Shown in pieces: positions 23,014 through 28,947 of a stretch of 28,947 nucleotides of DNA. The notes under the pieces were generated by a model. That model did not search any database. It was given only the letters and a program-made list of their open reading frames with translations, and was not told the origin of the DNA. The DNA is from JAFGBN01 sp964394145 (GTDB taxonomy: Bacteria > Chloroflexota > Dehalococcoidia > GIF9 > AB-539-J10), in NCBI GenBank assembly GCA_964394145.1, contig CAYMVL010000041.1:1-28947 (forward strand), written 5' to 3'. Position 1 is the stretch's first letter. The number at the start of each line of letters is the position of its first letter. The position numbers and the translations under genes were made by a program.

Positions 23014-24402
23014 ATGGCAGTCGAAATAGGAAAAGGTTACTACAAGATGACCGATCCCAAGTACAAGTACAGCAGGGCTTTTTGTACGGAAGAGGACATA
23101 GAGATGGCGGAGGCGGTGGCGACATACATTGATGAGCAGGTATATCCGGCAAGGCACGATTGCGAAGGCGGTTGGCACAAGGACGAGAAACTAGGGACTG
23201 AAGCCAGAAACAAATTCTACGCTGAACTGGTTAAGATGGGCCTTACCAGAACGAGCTATCCCAAGAAGCTTGGGGGCTTGGAGCGAAGTGGGGTTCTGCG
23301 CAACATGTTATATATGGAGGTAGCCAGGGGAGAGGTGGGGCTGGCAATGGATATCATGCATATACACTGGCCAGTTTCCTTCATGGTAGCAGCTAAGAGA
23401 GATGATCTTATGGAGGAGTTTGCTCCTAAGATTGCCAGCGATGATGCCTGGATAGGGTGTGTGGCTATAACTGAGCCCAGCGGTGCCGCAAGTTTGGAAG
23501 ACCCTGCTACGCAGGCTAAGTGCATCAGAACAACTATGAAATTTGAAGGCGACGATGTGGTGCTCAACGGGCACAAAATTTGGCCTGGGACAGGCGGGCC
23601 AGCTGAACGGTTCCGGACCGAAACGATAAAGGGCCATCTGGGATACTGGGTTGTAGCAACGACCGACCCAGCAGGTGGGGAAGATACAGTTGACATAGTA
23701 TATGTTCCACCCGACGCAAAGGGGCTAACCTTCTCACGGCCTTTTGAAAAAATGGGAATTGCCTGGGGGGATGAGAATGTTGAGATCTGGCTGGATAATG
23801 TTAGGGTTCCTAAGAGGTACGTGCATGGTTTGAACCAGCCCGGTATGGGCGGAAAGATATTCAGAGGGGAGGTTGTCGGCACGGGGCTGCTGGGAATTGC
23901 TTCCAGGATGGTTGGAATGTCCGAAGCGGTTTTCAAGATTGCTTTGGATTGGACTGCGGGCAGAGAAATAGTCGGGGTTCCGGTTAGAGAGCATTCCATG
24001 TTCGCTGGCATCATTGGCGAGATGGGTGCCAGAATAGAGGCAGCAAGGAATTTCGTCTTGGCAGTCACTTACCAGATGCAGCACCCGGAGATATACGGGC
24101 CCCACTATTCGCCTGAAATGGTAGGCAGGTCATGTGCATCACGGTGGTTTGCAGGCGAGACCGCGAAATTCTGCACAAACAAGGCGATGGAGCTGATGGG
24201 TAGCTATGGATATTCTTACGATTATAACGTGGAGAAATACTACAGAGACTGGAAGATCCTCTCTCTGGTGCTTGGCGGAGTGCAGAGGGATATCCTCAAC
24301 GTGGCCCAAGGCATATACGGTATCTTCAAATGGCCTGGTCAGAAGGAATGGGAGAAGGCAGGAGCCAAGGTTACAGAGGGATTTGGAGCACCTCACTACT
24401 AG
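23014..24402 (+). CDS. Acyl-CoA dehydrogenase-like flavoprotein lacking the usual catalytic Glu
   Basis: The 462-residue protein has the three-part acyl-CoA dehydrogenase fold. The middle strand region has WIGCVAITEPSGAAS (146-160) and VLNGHKIW (183-190), and the C-terminal FAD region has AMELMGSYGYSYDYNVEKYYRDWKI (391-415). In most family members that helix is followed by YEGT with the catalytic Glu. Here the text is LVLGG (418-422), so position 420 is Leu. Some members place the base on another helix (the isovaleryl and long-chain enzymes); E286 in IFRGEVVG is a possible substitute. The TEPGAGSD loop is also changed to TEPSGAAS. It may act on an unusual acyl-CoA or be another flavin reaction. 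AAAGGAGG precedes the ATG. It is the first gene of a four-gene operon with an aldehyde dehydrogenase. Confidence 0.85.
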   Translation: MAVEIGKGYYKMTDPKYKYSRAFCTEEDIEMAEAVATYIDEQVYPARHDCEGGWHKDEKLGTEARNKFYAELVKMGLTRTSYPKKLGGLERSGVLRNMLYMEVARGEVGLAMDIMHIHWPVSFMVAAKRDDLMEEFAPKIASDDAWIGCVAITEPSGAASLEDPATQAKCIRTTMKFEGDDVVLNGHKIWPGTGGPAERFRTETIKGHLGYWVVATTDPAGGEDTVDIVYVPPDAKGLTFSRPFEKMGIAWGDENVEIWLDNVRVPKRYVHGLNQPGMGGKIFRGEVVGTGLLGIASRMVGMSEAVFKIALDWTAGREIVGVPVREHSMFAGIIGEMGARIEAARNFVLAVTYQMQHPEIYGPHYSPEMVGRSCASRWFAGETAKFCTNKAMELMGSYGYSYDYNVEKYYRDWKILSLVLGGVQRDILNVAQGIYGIFKWPGQKEWEKAGAKVTEGFGAPHY

Positions 24403-24451
24403 AATATTGACTGAAGGGTGTCGAACTATGTAGATATTCCAAGGAGGTAAT

Positions 24452-25945
24452 GTGGCATTATTAGAAGAACCAATACAAGGCAAAAAAACGCTTAAGAATT
24501 TTATTGATGGTGAATGGGTTGAATCCAAAGGCGAACTGGTAGATGTGGTCAACCCTGCTAAAATGGAACTGCTGGGGAGAGTTCCAGTTTCCACCAAGGA
24601 AGAAATAAACGATGCGGTGGAAGCAGCTAAAGCGGCTTTCCCCGACTGGAGGCGGACGCCGCCAGTTGCCAGAGCGAGAGTGCTTTTCAAGTTTAAGCAG
24701 TTGCTTGAGGAGAATTTTGAAGAGGTCAGCAGGATCCAGACCCAGGAGCATGGCAAGACGATAGACGAATCCAGAGGGGAGTCTAGGCGGGGAATCGAGA
24801 ATGTGGAAGTGGCCTGTGGGATGCCGACACTGCAGATGGGATACCACGCGGAAGACATTGCCTCTGGCATAGATGAATACGTGATACGCCAACCATTAGG
24901 TGTCTTTGGCATAATTGGGCCGTTCAACTTCCCTTTCATGATACCGCTGTGGATGGCACCATATGCTGTCGGTACCGGAAACACTGTTGTCATCAAGCCA
25001 TCCAGTGAGGTTCCTTTCAGCCAGGCCAGGGTTGCCGAGCTGGCGGATGAAGCCGGTTTCCCGCCGGGGGTATGGAATCTTGTTCATGGTGGGCGGGCTG
25101 TTGTAAATGGTATGCTGGAGCATCCCGATATACAGGGAATAGGTTTTGTCGGGTCCACCCCGACAGCCAGGGATGTCATTTATAAGAGGTGTGGAGAGAC
25201 TGGCAAGAGAGCTCTAGCTCAGGCCGGAGCGTCAAACTTCATAGTAATTATGCCAGATGCAAATATAAGGGGAACCGTGCCCAGCCTTATGACCTCATTC
25301 TTTGGTAATGCGGGACAACGCTGCTTGGCAGGCCAGAGTCTGGTTATTGTGGGTGACGATGACAAGTTTTATAAAGAGTTCATGGATGCAGTTGTAGCAA
25401 CAACCAAAGGGCTGATAATTGGCTACGGGCTTGATGAATCGGTGCAGATGGGGCCTGTTCGCGATCCGCAGAAGAAAGCGAGGATTCTGGGTGATATTGA
25501 GAAGGCGATTAAAGACGGAGCAAAGTTCAGGCTTGATGGTAGGAAAGCCGAGAAAATCGTCGGTGGCTATCCTGAGGACTGTTTCCTTGGGCCTACCATT
25601 TTGGAGAACGTCAGGCCCGAGATGGATATTGTTACCAAAGAAATATTTGGACCTGTGATGAATGTAATACGTGCAAAAGACCTCGACGAAGTAGTAGACA
25701 TGTGTGATAAGAACCCGTATCACAATGCTGACGCTATTTTCACTCAGAATGGCGGAATTGCGCGGGAATTCCAGTATAGGGTTAAGAGTGGTAATGTGGG
25801 CATAAACGTAGGGATAGTGGCGCCAATGGCATTCTTCCCCTTCAGTGGCATGCAAGGCTCTTTCTACGGTGTTCTACACTCACAGGGTCAAGAGGCAGTC
25901 CGATTCTTCACTGAAAGCAAGGTCGTTATTTCGAGATGGCTGTAG
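24452..25945 (+). CDS. CoA-acylating aldehyde dehydrogenase (methylmalonate-semialdehyde dehydrogenase-like)
   Basis: The 497-residue protein is an NAD-dependent aldehyde dehydrogenase. The catalytic Cys is C291 in GNAGQRCLAGQS. PFNFPFMIPLWM (157-168) and IKPSSEVPFS (181-190) match the methylmalonate-semialdehyde (MmsA/IolA) branch. The general-base Glu of hydrolytic aldehyde dehydrogenases is absent; the segment reads AQAGASNFIVIMPDA (256-270), which is the CoA-acylating form. It would convert a semialdehyde or aldehyde and CoA to the acyl-CoA. MmsA enzymes usually have CMALS after the Cys; CLAGQS differs, so the exact substrate may differ. The GTG start at 24452 has AAGGAGG 4 bases before it; an out-of-frame ATG at 24450 is immediately closed by a stop. 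Its product could be a substrate of the upstream flavoprotein. Confidence 0.9.
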   Translation: MALLEEPIQGKKTLKNFIDGEWVESKGELVDVVNPAKMELLGRVPVSTKEEINDAVEAAKAAFPDWRRTPPVARARVLFKFKQLLEENFEEVSRIQTQEHGKTIDESRGESRRGIENVEVACGMPTLQMGYHAEDIASGIDEYVIRQPLGVFGIIGPFNFPFMIPLWMAPYAVGTGNTVVIKPSSEVPFSQARVAELADEAGFPPGVWNLVHGGRAVVNGMLEHPDIQGIGFVGSTPTARDVIYKRCGETGKRALAQAGASNFIVIMPDANIRGTVPSLMTSFFGNAGQRCLAGQSLVIVGDDDKFYKEFMDAVVATTKGLIIGYGLDESVQMGPVRDPQKKARILGDIEKAIKDGAKFRLDGRKAEKIVGGYPEDCFLGPTILENVRPEMDIVTKEIFGPVMNVIRAKDLDEVVDMCDKNPYHNADAIFTQNGGIAREFQYRVKSGNVGINVGIVAPMAFFPFSGMQGSFYGVLHSQGQEAVRFFTESKVVISRWL

Positions 25946-25965
25946 GAAAAAGGAGGTGCGCGTAG

Positions 25966-26412
25966 ATGGCATTACACACTGCCGCTGAGGTCATTAGTTT
26001 CATGAGGGAGCTTGAGGGCAAAGGGGCCAAGTTTTACACGGACTTGGCTGAGAAATATAAGAAGGATGAGGATGTGTTGCTTGCCTTCGCCAAGGAGAAT
26101 GAGAAGTACGTTAAGCAAATTGAAGGTGCATACTACAGCGTTATCACTGATGCGATTGAGGGTTGTAATGCCTTTAACCTAGACGCAAACAAATATGCAC
26201 TTGATACCGAACTGGAAAAGTGCGCAAGTTATAATGATGCTCTGGCCAAGGCCGTGCAAATAGAAGAGCAGATGCTCAAGTTCTATTCCGATGGAAACGA
26301 ACAATCAAAATCCCTATTGGCAGATGTGCCCAGGAATTTTGTTATAGTAGCTAGGAAGAGAACAGAGAACCGGCTGCCTAAGTTGAGAGCGCTTATGGAA
26401 AGGAAGGGCTAG
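25966..26412 (+). CDS. Ferritin-like four-helix protein without metal ligands
   Basis: The 148-residue protein is entirely helical in pattern and recalls rubrerythrin-type ferritin-like domains: AAEVISFMRELEGKGAKFYTDLAEKY (helix 1), FAKENEKYVKQIEGAYY (helix 2), ALAKAVQIEEQMLKFY (helix 3) and ARKRTENRLPKLRALM (helix 4). Real diiron proteins carry two Glu-x-x-His motifs; here the corresponding places read ENEKY and TENRL, with no His, so iron binding by the usual site is unlikely. AAAGGAGG precedes the ATG by 9 bases. It is 20 bases after the aldehyde dehydrogenase gene and 3 bases before the small Cys protein gene, so it is part of the same operon. Function unknown; a structural or partner subunit is possible. 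Confidence 0.7.
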   Translation: MALHTAAEVISFMRELEGKGAKFYTDLAEKYKKDEDVLLAFAKENEKYVKQIEGAYYSVITDAIEGCNAFNLDANKYALDTELEKCASYNDALAKAVQIEEQMLKFYSDGNEQSKSLLADVPRNFVIVARKRTENRLPKLRALMERKG

Positions 26413-26415
26413 CGG

Positions 26416-26607
26416 ATGGCAATTGTAGAGAGACGACGCGTCCACTGTCCGCTGAAGCATGAAGATGCTATTATCATTAAGAAAGATGATGGAAGCATCG
26501 TGGTCAAGTGCGTTCGGTCCAAAGAATGCGGTGATACCTGTCCATATTTGACTGACCCAAACTATAAGAGCCCCTTTAAGAGAGCGCCGCAGTTCAAAGC
26601 CTCTTGA
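26416..26607 (+). CDS. Small cysteine-containing protein of unknown function
   Basis: The 63-residue protein has four Cys: one in VHCPLKHED (residue 11), one in VVKCVRS (32), and two in ECGDTCPY (38 and 42). The spacing suggests one zinc or iron-sulfur site, like a short ribbon. The rest is basic (RRRVHC at the start, KSPFKRAPQFKAS at the end). It begins 3 bases after the ferritin-like gene's stop codon, so the two are almost certainly translated from one mRNA. I do not recognise a family. Coding is supported by the tight spacing, a GGAAGGG ribosome site and the patterned Cys. It could be an electron-transfer or metal-delivery partner of the neighbouring enzymes, which is inference. Confidence 0.7.
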   Translation: MAIVERRRVHCPLKHEDAIIIKKDDGSIVVKCVRSKECGDTCPYLTDPNYKSPFKRAPQFKAS

Positions 26608-26671
26608 CAATATATGTGCTAAGCTGAGGTGTACTAGTAAACTGCCTGTAGCGGTATCATAGGCCTAAAGG

Positions 26672-27682
26672 ATGGGAGTGCTGATCATAAGCGATAAGGA
26701 AGTAAAGTCTCTTGTAGTAATTGAGGAAGCCATAGATGCAGTTGCCGAGGTTTTTAAGCTTAAAAACCTCGGCAACGTGCAGATGCCGCTAAAAACGTAT
26801 CTGCTATATGAGGAGTTTGGCGGTGATCACAGGTTTATGCCAGCTTATGTAGGGGCACTCGGGGTGGCAGGGGTGAAGGTAGTCAACACTCATCCGGAAA
26901 ATAGAAGAATCTATCACCTTCCAACAGTAGGGGGCTTAGTATTGCTGTTGAGCCCCAGAACTGGCGAAGTCCTCGCTATTATGGAAGCAACATGGATAAC
27001 AGCAGTGAAGACTGCTGCTGCTAGTGCTGTCGCAACCAGATATCTGGCTAGGAGTAAATCCGAGAGGCTGTGCCTGATTGGTGCCGGCCTTCAAGCCATA
27101 GCCCATATTATGGCTTTGTCTAAAGTCATGAATATCAGGGAAGTCAGGTTGTGGAGTAGGACCCCTGCTACTGCGCAAAAATTCGCCGAGCAAAGCAAGG
27201 AACACACTGCAGGAGCGAAGGTTGTTGTGGCTGAGGAGGCAGGAGAAGCTGTCCAAGATTCCGATGTAATAGCAACTTTAACCCCATCGAGGCAGCCAAT
27301 TGTACTGGAAAGCTGGGTTAAAGCTGGGACACATATAAATGCCATGGGAGCTGACGCAGCAGGGAAACAGGAAATCGACCCAAAAATCTTGATGAAAGCC
27401 AAGGTAGTTGTTGATGATGTAGAACACAGTAGCAAAAGCGGGGAAATAAATGTGCCGATGACTGATAATCTATTTTCAAGGGAAGGCATTTATGGGGAAA
27501 TAGGCGAAATATGTCTGGGGACTAAGCCCGGCAGGACTTCCGAGAATGAAATTACCGTCTTTGCCTCGACAGGTATAGCTATCCAGGATATAGCTGTAGC
27601 TGAAATGGTATATAGAAGAGCGGTTAAGTTAGGTATAGGTTCTAAGATTGACTTAGCAGGTCCAACTCTGGAGCTGATATAA
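26672..27682 (+). CDS. Ornithine cyclodeaminase / mu-crystallin family NAD(P)-dependent enzyme
   Basis: The 336-residue protein is a member of the family that includes ornithine cyclodeaminase, archaeal alanine dehydrogenase and ketimine reductases. Conserved parts are R54 in DHRFMPAYV, K69 in GVKVVNTHPENR, the Rossmann motif GAGLQA (137-142) preceded by ERLCLI, and MGADAAGKQEID near 230 that supplies the catalytic Asp. Which reaction it runs cannot be read off; alanine dehydrogenase-like or imine-reductase activity is as likely as ornithine cyclisation. A TATCAT at 26655-26660 may be its -10 box, but the -35 is poor. GTG at 26678 is an alternative start with AAAGGA before it. The coding region contains a perfect 36 bp palindrome (26741-26776). 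Confidence 0.88.
   Translation: MGVLIISDKEVKSLVVIEEAIDAVAEVFKLKNLGNVQMPLKTYLLYEEFGGDHRFMPAYVGALGVAGVKVVNTHPENRRIYHLPTVGGLVLLLSPRTGEVLAIMEATWITAVKTAAASAVATRYLARSKSERLCLIGAGLQAIAHIMALSKVMNIREVRLWSRTPATAQKFAEQSKEHTAGAKVVVAEEAGEAVQDSDVIATLTPSRQPIVLESWVKAGTHINAMGADAAGKQEIDPKILMKAKVVVDDVEHSSKSGEINVPMTDNLFSREGIYGEIGEICLGTKPGRTSENEITVFASTGIAIQDIAVAEMVYRRAVKLGIGSKIDLAGPTLELI
26741..26776. repeat. Perfect 36 bp palindrome inside a coding region
   Basis: GTTGCCGAGGTTTTTAAG (26741-26758) is followed with no gap by its exact reverse complement (26759-26776), centred on AAGCTT. TGCA flanks both sides, with one extra G on the right, so pairing could extend four more bases after a one-base bulge. It covers codons 24 to 35 of the ornithine cyclodeaminase-family gene, exactly twelve codons in frame. 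Confidence 0.95.
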
Positions 27683-27703
27683 TATGTTGAGTGGCAAGTA
27701 ACG

Positions 27704-27734
27704 TTGATATTGATATAGTTTATAGTGATATAAT
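27704..27734 (+). promoter_or_regulatory. Possible promoter of the methyltransferase-corrinoid protein genes
   Basis: A perfect TATAAT (27729-27734) has TTGATA (27704-27709) at a 19-base spacing, inside an AT-rich stretch with several overlapping GATATA words. The first gene starts at 27762 after AAGGAG. Confidence 0.45.
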
Positions 27735-27761
27735 TGCTCAATAGCATAAGGAGTAACAACT

Positions 27762-28838
27762 ATGACACAGAAAAAAGGGACTATGACTAACAAAGAAAGA
27801 ATACAAGCGTTATTGAGACGTGAGAAGCCTGATAGGGTTCCTTTCTGGCCGATAGGAGGTGAGGCGTTCGCCGTTCTTCAGGCCGGTCATGCTATAGCCG
27901 ATGCGTTTAAGAATCCAAGGCTGAACTACGAGTCACATCGTCAGGCTTGTGAGGACTTTGACTGGGTATTCTGGCCGAGGATGGAATATACTTCGGAGTG
28001 GACGCTCCCCTGGGGAGGTGAAGTCAGGTGGCCTGTGGGTGAGTATGCTTTTACACCTACGAACACCAAGCGAGCTGTGACGACACCAGAAGAGGCGATG
28101 AAGCTCGAGAAGCCTGATGTCAAGACAGCGAAATCGATACCCGAACGAATAAAATTTTACAAGATATCGATGGAGGAGACTCTGGACAATAAGCCATGGA
28201 GTACTACTTTCATGGGGGGTACATATAGCCAGGCGGGTGAGATTCCAGGAGTTGATGTGCTTTCCAAGTGGACTATTAAATTTCCTGAAGCCGCGCATCA
28301 TTTGTTGAGGCTGGCCACGGAGTTTCAAGTTGACCAGGTTCAGTACTGGAAGGATACGTTCGGTCTAGAAAACGTGCTGCCATATTTTGCTGAGCCGTCT
28401 ACGGCTAACCAGATTCTATCGCCAAGGACATTTAAGCTGTTTTGTTTGCCATATCTTAAGGAAGCAATGGAGAGAATACTTGCTATGGGCTTCAAGACAA
28501 TATTTGTGCACATTTGTGGTGAGCAGAATGCTAACTTGGAGTTTTGGCAGCAAGTGCCGCAGGGTGATCCCGGTATCAGGAGCTTTGGACATGAGGTTGA
28601 CCTGAGAACGGCGGCGGAGTATTTTCCTAATGACATAATATATGGCAATCTGGATCCGGCTGTTATTCAAATAGGAACACCGGATGAGGTTTATGAAGGA
28701 GCCAGAAAAGTTATTGAAGTAGGGAAGAGTCTGAAGACAGGATTTATTTTCGCAAGTGGCTGCACTTTTCCGGCCAGGGCTTCTCGTGAGAATGTAGCAG
28801 CCATAACCAGGGCTGTCAATGACTTCGGTTGGTATTAA
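27762..28838 (+). CDS. UroD/MtaA-family corrinoid-dependent methyltransferase
   Basis: The 358-residue protein belongs to the uroporphyrinogen decarboxylase superfamily. Its zinc ligands mark the methyltransferase branch (MtaA, MtbA, CmuA and O-demethylase components): H250 and C252 in VHICGEQN and C334 in ASGCTFPA. True UroD lacks this His-x-Cys...Cys set. Such enzymes move a methyl group between a methylated substrate or thiol and a corrinoid protein; a corrinoid protein gene starts 32 bases downstream. The N-terminal region is MTNKERIQALLRREKPDRVPFW, the usual MtaA-type opening. The methyl donor is unknown; a methoxy-aromatic, a methylamine or another methyl compound are all possible. The start is ATG with AAGGAG 8-9 bases upstream. 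A reductive activase gene was not seen in the window. Confidence 0.85.
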   Translation: MTQKKGTMTNKERIQALLRREKPDRVPFWPIGGEAFAVLQAGHAIADAFKNPRLNYESHRQACEDFDWVFWPRMEYTSEWTLPWGGEVRWPVGEYAFTPTNTKRAVTTPEEAMKLEKPDVKTAKSIPERIKFYKISMEETLDNKPWSTTFMGGTYSQAGEIPGVDVLSKWTIKFPEAAHHLLRLATEFQVDQVQYWKDTFGLENVLPYFAEPSTANQILSPRTFKLFCLPYLKEAMERILAMGFKTIFVHICGEQNANLEFWQQVPQGDPGIRSFGHEVDLRTAAEYFPNDIIYGNLDPAVIQIGTPDEVYEGARKVIEVGKSLKTGFIFASGCTFPARASRENVAAITRAVNDFGWY

Positions 28839-28870
28839 AAATATTTATATTAAAGGTAAGGAGGTTATAA

Positions 28871-28947
28871 ATGGCTAGCAAAGAGAGAGAACAGGAGATA
28901 TTGCAGGCGCTGCACAAGGCAGTGGTGGATATGGATGAGGATGCGGC
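28871..28947 (+). CDS. Corrinoid (B12-binding) methyltransferase protein, N-terminus only
   Basis: Only 25 complete codons fall in the window. The opening MASKEREQEILQALHKAV followed by VDMDEDA is typical of the four-helix cap domain of dimethylamine/methanol-type corrinoid proteins. AAGGAGG stands 6-7 bases before the ATG, the strongest ribosome site of this pair. It directly follows the MtaA-type methyltransferase, the expected partner. The cobalamin-binding DxHxxG motif would lie beyond the window. Confidence 0.65.
   Translation, partial: MASKEREQEILQALHKAVVDMDEDA

Noticed and set aside
26604..26609. TTGACA as a -35 box before the ornithine-cyclodeaminase-family gene
   Set aside because: It overlaps the stop codon of the small Cys gene and has no -10 box at 16-19 bases.

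Overview
The window looks like a chromosomal segment of an uncultured bacterium, most plausibly a Chloroflexota of the Dehalococcoidia type. That assignment is inference, resting on gene families and on the dispersed 'CTCGCAATGACA' palindromes; no rRNA or other decisive marker gene is present. It is fully bacterial, with 27 supported protein genes (the first and last cut by the window edges), no tRNA or rRNA gene recognised, no CRISPR array and no transposase.

Region 1 (1-6995) is a type IV pilus block. It holds a PilO/GspM-like protein, a PilM-PilN fusion (GspL-like), the PilT ATPase, a prepilin on the minus strand, the PilD prepilin peptidase, and a LuxR-type regulator with a degenerate receiver. 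The block is interrupted by about 1.3 kb (2033-3280) of repetitive DNA: four copies of a 30-36 bp palindrome in alternating orientation, tandem arrays of 20-21 bp and about 65 bp units, and a small GIY-YIG nuclease gene lying between two inverted copies. A fifth copy with a 26 bp array sits at 5235-5393, and a second palindrome family occupies the predicted pilin mRNA leader.

Region 2 (7169-14818) is a one-direction run of central carbon genes: gpmA, a zinc alcohol dehydrogenase, a ROK sugar kinase, pgk, pfkA, a LacD-type class I aldolase and pyk. Together they supply most of the phosphorylated-hexose-to-pyruvate route; glucose-6-phosphate isomerase, triosephosphate isomerase, GAPDH and enolase are not here. 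Region 3 (15070-22645) carries an MFS exporter, a P-type cation ATPase with unusual transport-site residues, a primary-type sigma-70 followed by a possible 37-residue basic peptide gene, a histidine phosphatase and a small membrane protein.

Region 4 (22833-28947) is metabolic. One probable operon encodes an acyl-CoA dehydrogenase-like flavoprotein lacking the usual catalytic Glu, a CoA-acylating aldehyde dehydrogenase, a ligand-poor ferritin-like protein and a tiny Cys protein. It is followed by an ornithine-cyclodeaminase-family gene containing a perfect 36 bp palindrome, and by a UroD/MtaA-type methyltransferase with the start of a corrinoid protein. The last two suggest corrinoid-dependent methyl transfer.

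Two translation styles coexist. Several first genes have a promoter placed so that transcription would begin at or within a few bases of the start codon, with no Shine-Dalgarno sequence, while genes inside operons often carry AAGGAGG-type sites.
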